22,182 bases of DNA from a virus. Made by a program: the position numbers and the translations under genes. Shown here in pieces: positions 19,474 to 22,182 of this stretch (positions are counted from its first letter, which is position 1; every line of letters begins with the position of its first letter). The notes beneath the pieces were generated by a model. It saw only the letters and a list, made by a program, of their open reading frames with translations. It was not told the origin of the DNA and did not search any database. The DNA lies in IMG/VR virus record IMGVR_UViG_3300020467_000061, positions 1-22,182 of that record; one strand, written 5' to 3'.

Positions 19474-22182
19474 TGGCAGCAGTAAATCAACGTATCCCAA
19501 ACTTTCTTGGGGGTGTATCTCAACAACCAGATAAAATAAAATTTCCAGGACAATTAAGGGCGTGTGATAATGCTGTTCCAGATATAACATTTGGTCTTAA
19601 AAAACGTCCTCCTGCAGAATTTGTAGCTAACCTTAGTGGTGCAAATAATTATGGAAAATGGTTTGAGATAGTAAGAGATGATGATGAAAAATATATATTT
19701 CAAATTACGGGCGATCAAGCAATCCCTTTAAAAATATGGGATATTAATGGTAATCCACAGACTTTAAACTATAATAGTCAAGGTGATCTTAGTTACTTAT
19801 ATAATATTATAAGTGCAAATCAAACTGAATACTCTGTAACTACAATACAAGACTACACACTGATTGCTAATAAAAACGTAACTGTAGTTGAAGAATCTAC
19901 TACTGCACCTGCACCAATACACAATGGTGATTATTCATACGTAAGGCTAGATACTATTGCCTATAACACTGAATATGTTTTATATGATACTACAAGTACA
20001 ACAGTTCCACCTAATCCTAACACATATTATAGGGCTACTTCTTTAAAAGTAGATTTTCTTGGCCCTCCTGGAGCTGGTAATGCAATTAACCTAGCTGGTT
20101 CAACATGGGGAAACCCAGAAGCAGATACAAGATATGCTGCCTCTACACCTTTTTCATTTTCTGGTGGTGATGATGTTCTACTTAGTGGAAATGTATTCAA
20201 TGAACCAGCTAGTAGTATTATGAATCCTCTTGATAGTACTGAGAATTTAACAGAAAATATTGAGGGTAGTTTACAAGTAAATGGTGTTGCTTATATTGCT
20301 AGTAACACTGCAAACTACGATGGTACTGGTAGCACTGCACAGGATTTTTTAGGATATACACAAGATTATGACAATCGTTACACTGCTACAATTACACTTA
20401 CAAATGGTGGTTTAATTAGAGGTAGTGAGTCTTTTGCAAAAGACGCTTACATAACAGTAAAAACAGGTAATGGCACAGCTAATGTACAACAGTATCGTGT
20501 TTCAGTAGAGGCTGTTGAACCTGTAACAACATACCGAGATGTAGCTAATATAGGTTACTTTAAAACGCCTAAGAATCCTGACGAAGGTGTTTTATCTATG
20601 GCAACTATTTTAAATGAATTAGCTGCGTCTGTTAATGCAAATATGACTGGTGTAACTGCTGAAGTTATAGGTAGTGGATTATTTCTTTATGGTACAAATG
20701 CCAAAAACATAAACTTTCTTGGTGGTGCTGTAAACGAAAACATGAGTGTTATATCTACAAAAGCACAAGATGTTAGTAGACTACCAGCCATGAATAAACA
20801 TGGATATGTAGTTGAAGTATCAAATGATTCTGATGTAGAAACTGATAATTATTATCTAAAATTTGTTGCTGACAATGGTATTAGTGGAACTGGTAGTTAT
20901 GAAGAAACTATAAGACCTCATAACTTTCATGGTACAGGTACAGATCAACAAGTAAAGTTACGTTTAAATCCTAACTCAATGCCACACGCTTTGGTAAATA
21001 ACCGAAACGGCTCATTTACTTTTATTAGATTAAATGAAACTAACGCTAATATACTAAGTAATGAGAATTACTGGAAAGATAGACAAGTAGGTGATAATGT
21101 ATCAAACCCTTTTCCATCAATAGTTGGTAAACAAATAACTAATTTATTTTTTCATAGAAATAGATTAGGTTTAGTGGCTGATGAACAGATAGTAATGAGT
21201 CAACCTGGGTCGTATTTTAATTTAGGTATTGTATCAGCTATAGCAGCTAGTGATGATAACCCAATAGACATTAGTGTATCAGATGTAAAACCAGCATTTA
21301 TAAGACACACACTACCTATAAATAAAGGTATGATGATGTTTAGTGATAATGCTCAATTTTTATTATTCACAGAATCTGATATATTTAGTCCTAAAACTGT
21401 TAGGTTAAAAAAAATAGCAAGCTATGAATGTGATTCAGGTATACAACCCTTAGATCTTGGTACATCCGTACTATTTACATCTAGTGTTGCTGCTCATTCT
21501 AGAGCATTTGAGGCTGTTATAGTAGATGATGATACTCCTGCTCAAATTATAGAACAGACTAGAGTAGTACCAGAGTTCTTACCAAAAGATATAACTCAAT
21601 CAACTAATTCAAAAGTATTGGGTATTACTACGTATGGTAAAAAAGATACTGATAATTTATATCATTATAAATACTATAATGCTGATAATAAAAGAGAACA
21701 ATCTGCGTGGTATACTTGGTTAATAAAGGGTCAACTACAACATATGTTTTATACAGCTAGTAGTTTTTTTACAGTCACTTATTTTGAAGGTACGTATAGA
21801 CTAGCAAGATATGAGTATATGACTGAAACAACAGCTAATGGTAGTTATACAATAGATGATGGTACTACTCAAAGCCTTCCTGATGCAATTACTACTGCAA
21901 GGTCTTTTGAGGCACATTTAGACTTTATGGTTTTACCAAATAGTATATTAGGTACTCAAAATCCAGATCAAACTTCAATAACTGTACCATACACAATTAG
22001 TAGTACTAATAGCCCAACTAATTTTTACATGGTTGGTTTATCTGGTACTGATGCTTTCGGTGAATCTATTGCTGGTATGGTAAAAACAGCTGATTCTGTA
22101 TCGGGTACTAATGCTATTTTTAATGACGTAGTTTTATCTAGCACAAACTCTAAAATTGCTGTAGGTTATGGCTATGCAAGTA
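19473..22182 (+). CDS. Tail tubular protein B (nozzle), gp12-like, partial
   Basis: Open from ATG 19473 to the window edge, 903 codons without stop (T7 gp12 is 794 residues), so this is an enlarged version. The N-terminus carries the family motif FLGGVSQQPDKIKFPGQ and GLKKRPPAEFV; the middle has FFHRNRLGLVADEQIVMSQPGSYFNL, then AIAASDDNPIDI and HTLPINKGMMMFSDNAQFLL, the best conserved block of the family. It forms the tail nozzle that contacts fibres. Base composition is clearly more A/T-rich than psbA or capsid. The C-terminus lies outside. Confidence 0.96.
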   Translation, partial: MAAVNQRIPNFLGGVSQQPDKIKFPGQLRACDNAVPDITFGLKKRPPAEFVANLSGANNYGKWFEIVRDDDEKYIFQITGDQAIPLKIWDINGNPQTLNYNSQGDLSYLYNIISANQTEYSVTTIQDYTLIANKNVTVVEESTTAPAPIHNGDYSYVRLDTIAYNTEYVLYDTTSTTVPPNPNTYYRATSLKVDFLGPPGAGNAINLAGSTWGNPEADTRYAASTPFSFSGGDDVLLSGNVFNEPASSIMNPLDSTENLTENIEGSLQVNGVAYIASNTANYDGTGSTAQDFLGYTQDYDNRYTATITLTNGGLIRGSESFAKDAYITVKTGNGTANVQQYRVSVEAVEPVTTYRDVANIGYFKTPKNPDEGVLSMATILNELAASVNANMTGVTAEVIGSGLFLYGTNAKNINFLGGAVNENMSVISTKAQDVSRLPAMNKHGYVVEVSNDSDVETDNYYLKFVADNGISGTGSYEETIRPHNFHGTGTDQQVKLRLNPNSMPHALVNNRNGSFTFIRLNETNANILSNENYWKDRQVGDNVSNPFPSIVGKQITNLFFHRNRLGLVADEQIVMSQPGSYFNLGIVSAIAASDDNPIDISVSDVKPAFIRHTLPINKGMMMFSDNAQFLLFTESDIFSPKTVRLKKIASYECDSGIQPLDLGTSVLFTSSVAAHSRAFEAVIVDDDTPAQIIEQTRVVPEFLPKDITQSTNSKVLGITTYGKKDTDNLYHYKYYNADNKREQSAWYTWLIKGQLQHMFYTASSFFTVTYFEGTYRLARYEYMTETTANGSYTIDDGTTQSLPDAITTARSFEAHLDFMVLPNSILGTQNPDQTSITVPYTISSTNSPTNFYMVGLSGTDAFGESIAGMVKTADSVSGTNAIFNDVVLSSTNSKIAVGYGYAS

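Noticed and set aside
1-22182. tRNA genes, CRISPR arrays, integrase or insertion sequences
   Set aside because: No cloverleaf, regular spaced repeats, tyrosine recombinase motif or transposase was seen on reading both strands; a tRNAscan and HMM search would be needed to exclude them firmly.

Overview
This window is a contiguous piece of a marine T7-like podovirus (Autographivirales-type) that infects cyanobacteria, most likely Synechococcus or Prochlorococcus. The T7 signature is a single-subunit RNA polymerase followed in order by gp2.5, gp3, gp4, gp5, gp6, gp7.3-like, gp8, gp9, gp10, gp11 and gp12 homologues, all on the + strand. The cyanophage signature is an hli gene abutting a full-length psbA (photosystem II D1), plus a phage-type class I ribonucleotide reductase pair placed between the gp6 exonuclease and the portal gene.

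Layout. 1-432: 3' end of a DNA cytosine methyltransferase whose conserved C-terminal motif lies across a -1 frame change. 479-2869: a dense early-type run of very small genes (KTSC-domain protein, endonuclease VII-like HNH nuclease, several unknowns, a 37-residue lipoprotein), mostly joined by start/stop overlaps. 2929-5277: phage RNA polymerase. 5280-10237: replication module (ssDNA-binding protein, Holliday-junction endonuclease, primase-helicase, DNA polymerase divided into a separate exonuclease ORF and polymerase ORF, 5' exonuclease). 10240-12510: ribonucleotide reductase alpha and beta plus a small unknown. 12513-15267: gp7.3-like protein, portal, scaffold. 15278-15954: five tiny, extremely basic proteins. 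15955-17302: a possible small membrane protein, then hli and psbA. 17303-17616: a non-gene-like interval that holds a glutamine-II (downstream-peptide) riboswitch candidate, a 17-codon peptide, three consecutive RNA hairpins and a 12-bp palindrome. 17617-18795: major capsid protein, followed by a strong intrinsic terminator. 18835 to the end: tail tubular proteins A and B, the latter running off the window.

How it works together. The early genes would be read first, the phage RNA polymerase then transcribes the replication and late genes, the reductase supplies deoxynucleotides, and D1 plus the high-light-inducible protein maintain photosynthesis while virions are built. Most junctions lack a Shine-Dalgarno and instead use TAATTATG, TAATG or ATGA-type arrangements, which points to termination-reinitiation coupling. 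The most interesting signals are the riboswitch-peptide module and structured leader between psbA and the capsid gene, the basic microprotein cassette, the tyrosine-less reductase beta subunit, and three ORF boundaries where a conserved protein changes frame (methyltransferase, RNA polymerase N-terminus, DNA polymerase). No tRNA, CRISPR, insertion sequence or integrase was seen.
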